A DNA stretch of 48,247 nt from an uncultured Acidimicrobiaceae bacterium (GTDB taxonomy: Bacteria; Actinomycetota; Acidimicrobiia; Spongiisociales; UBA5794). A program made the position numbers and the translations under genes. The notes beneath the pieces were generated by a model, which did not search any database, was not told the DNA's origin, and saw only the letters and a list, made by a program, of their open reading frames with translations. Of this stretch, positions 48,089 through 48,247 are shown in pieces. How positions within the stretch are numbered: position 1 is the first letter of the stretch; each line of letters starts with the position of its first letter. The stretch covers positions 1 through 48,247 of the forward strand of contig CAMYMC010000031.1 of assembly GCA_947259365.1 (NCBI GenBank). Reading direction: 5' to 3'.

Positions 48089-48247
48089 GTGAGTCGGTTC
48101 TGCAGACGCACCCGGGAAGACGCCGAGCGACTGGAACAGCAGACGCTGGCACCGGGTGCAACCCGAGCGTCCCAGAGCGTTGGCCGCGCCGTCGCCGAGG
48201 AGCCCGACCCGTACCGCACCGTCTTCGAGCGGGACCGGGACCGCATC
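48089..48247 (+). CDS. dgt: dGTPase (deoxyguanosinetriphosphate triphosphohydrolase), partial
   Basis: The N-terminal 53 residues of a gene running off the window. From a GTG 3 bases after the phnE stop, the frame reads SRFCRRTREDAERLEQQTL, then LAPGATRASQSVGRAVAEE and DPYRTVFERDRDRI. The last part matches the start of dGTPase-family HD proteins (usually followed by I-HSKAFRRLKHKTQ). The enzyme would cleave dGTP to deoxyguanosine and triphosphate. The tight spacing suggests cotranscription with the phn genes. The HD motif itself lies beyond the window. Confidence 0.85.
   Translation, partial: MSRFCRRTREDAERLEQQTLAPGATRASQSVGRAVAEEPDPYRTVFERDRDRI

Overview
The window is 48 kb of GC-rich, densely packed bacterial chromosome. 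A WhiB protein, a GlnR-like orphan regulator, an actinobacterial-style Mrp, an acyl-CoA carboxylase epsilon-like subunit and frequent GTG starts point to the Actinomycetota. The Ser/Thr-linker lipoproteins and gene mix suggest a deep lineage such as Acidimicrobiia or a neighbour, but that placement is inference. I see no rRNA, CRISPR array, insertion sequence or prophage. No stretch over 300 bases lacks a gene; the longest is about 240 bases (17540-17780).

Left part (1-7.2 kb): pterin genes on the minus strand (moaA, a folK-folE fusion, folB, and an SDR resembling pteridine reductase), a membrane-anchored hypothetical, then a nitrogen locus. In that locus a type II glutamine synthetase diverges from a type I glutamine synthetase, which is followed with a 1-base overlap by a GlnR-like regulator. 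A four-box, 11-base-phased GlnR-like operator lies between the two synthetases.

7.2-14.7 kb: a RidA-like protein, an MBL-fold hydrolase overlapping a fusion of a hydroxylysine-kinase-like domain to a class III phospho-lyase, and a convergent antiquitin-type aldehyde dehydrogenase (ALDH7). Together the fusion and ALDH7 could convert hydroxylysine to 2-aminoadipate through phosphohydroxylysine and aminoadipate semialdehyde. A lipoprotein, an enolase-superfamily enzyme and a canonical RidA follow.

14.7-29 kb: Fe-S assembly genes (erpA-like, mrp), a His-rich beta-propeller lipoprotein, a DUF2652-SRPBCC protein, a tightly overlapping fxsA/Nudix/MBL/M23 operon diverging from selA-selB (selenocysteine insertion), whiB, an NfeD-like protein, a single-domain response regulator, a CNNM/CorC transporter-like protein and tRNA-Pro(CGG).

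29-43.4 kb: mostly housekeeping. It holds asd-lysC, a BadI/MenB-type crotonase, a secreted cyclophilin, a PHP phosphoesterase, a histidine kinase, a small K+ channel, an AccE-like subunit with methylmalonyl-CoA epimerase, a thiolase, glpX, a queuosine-tRNA mannosyltransferase-like enzyme, recR, ybaB and dnaX.

43.4-48.2 kb: a 5'-nucleotidase, then phnD-phnC-phnE for phosphonate or phosphite uptake, with a 20-bp perfect hairpin after phnD and an unusually large PhnE carrying an extracytoplasmic Ig-like domain and an EF-hand loop. The start of a dGTPase gene runs off the end.

Across the window many starts have no Shine-Dalgarno sequence but have a TAnnnT hexamer ending 6-8 (sometimes 10) bases upstream. 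This suggests widespread leaderless transcription, and I used it to choose several start codons.
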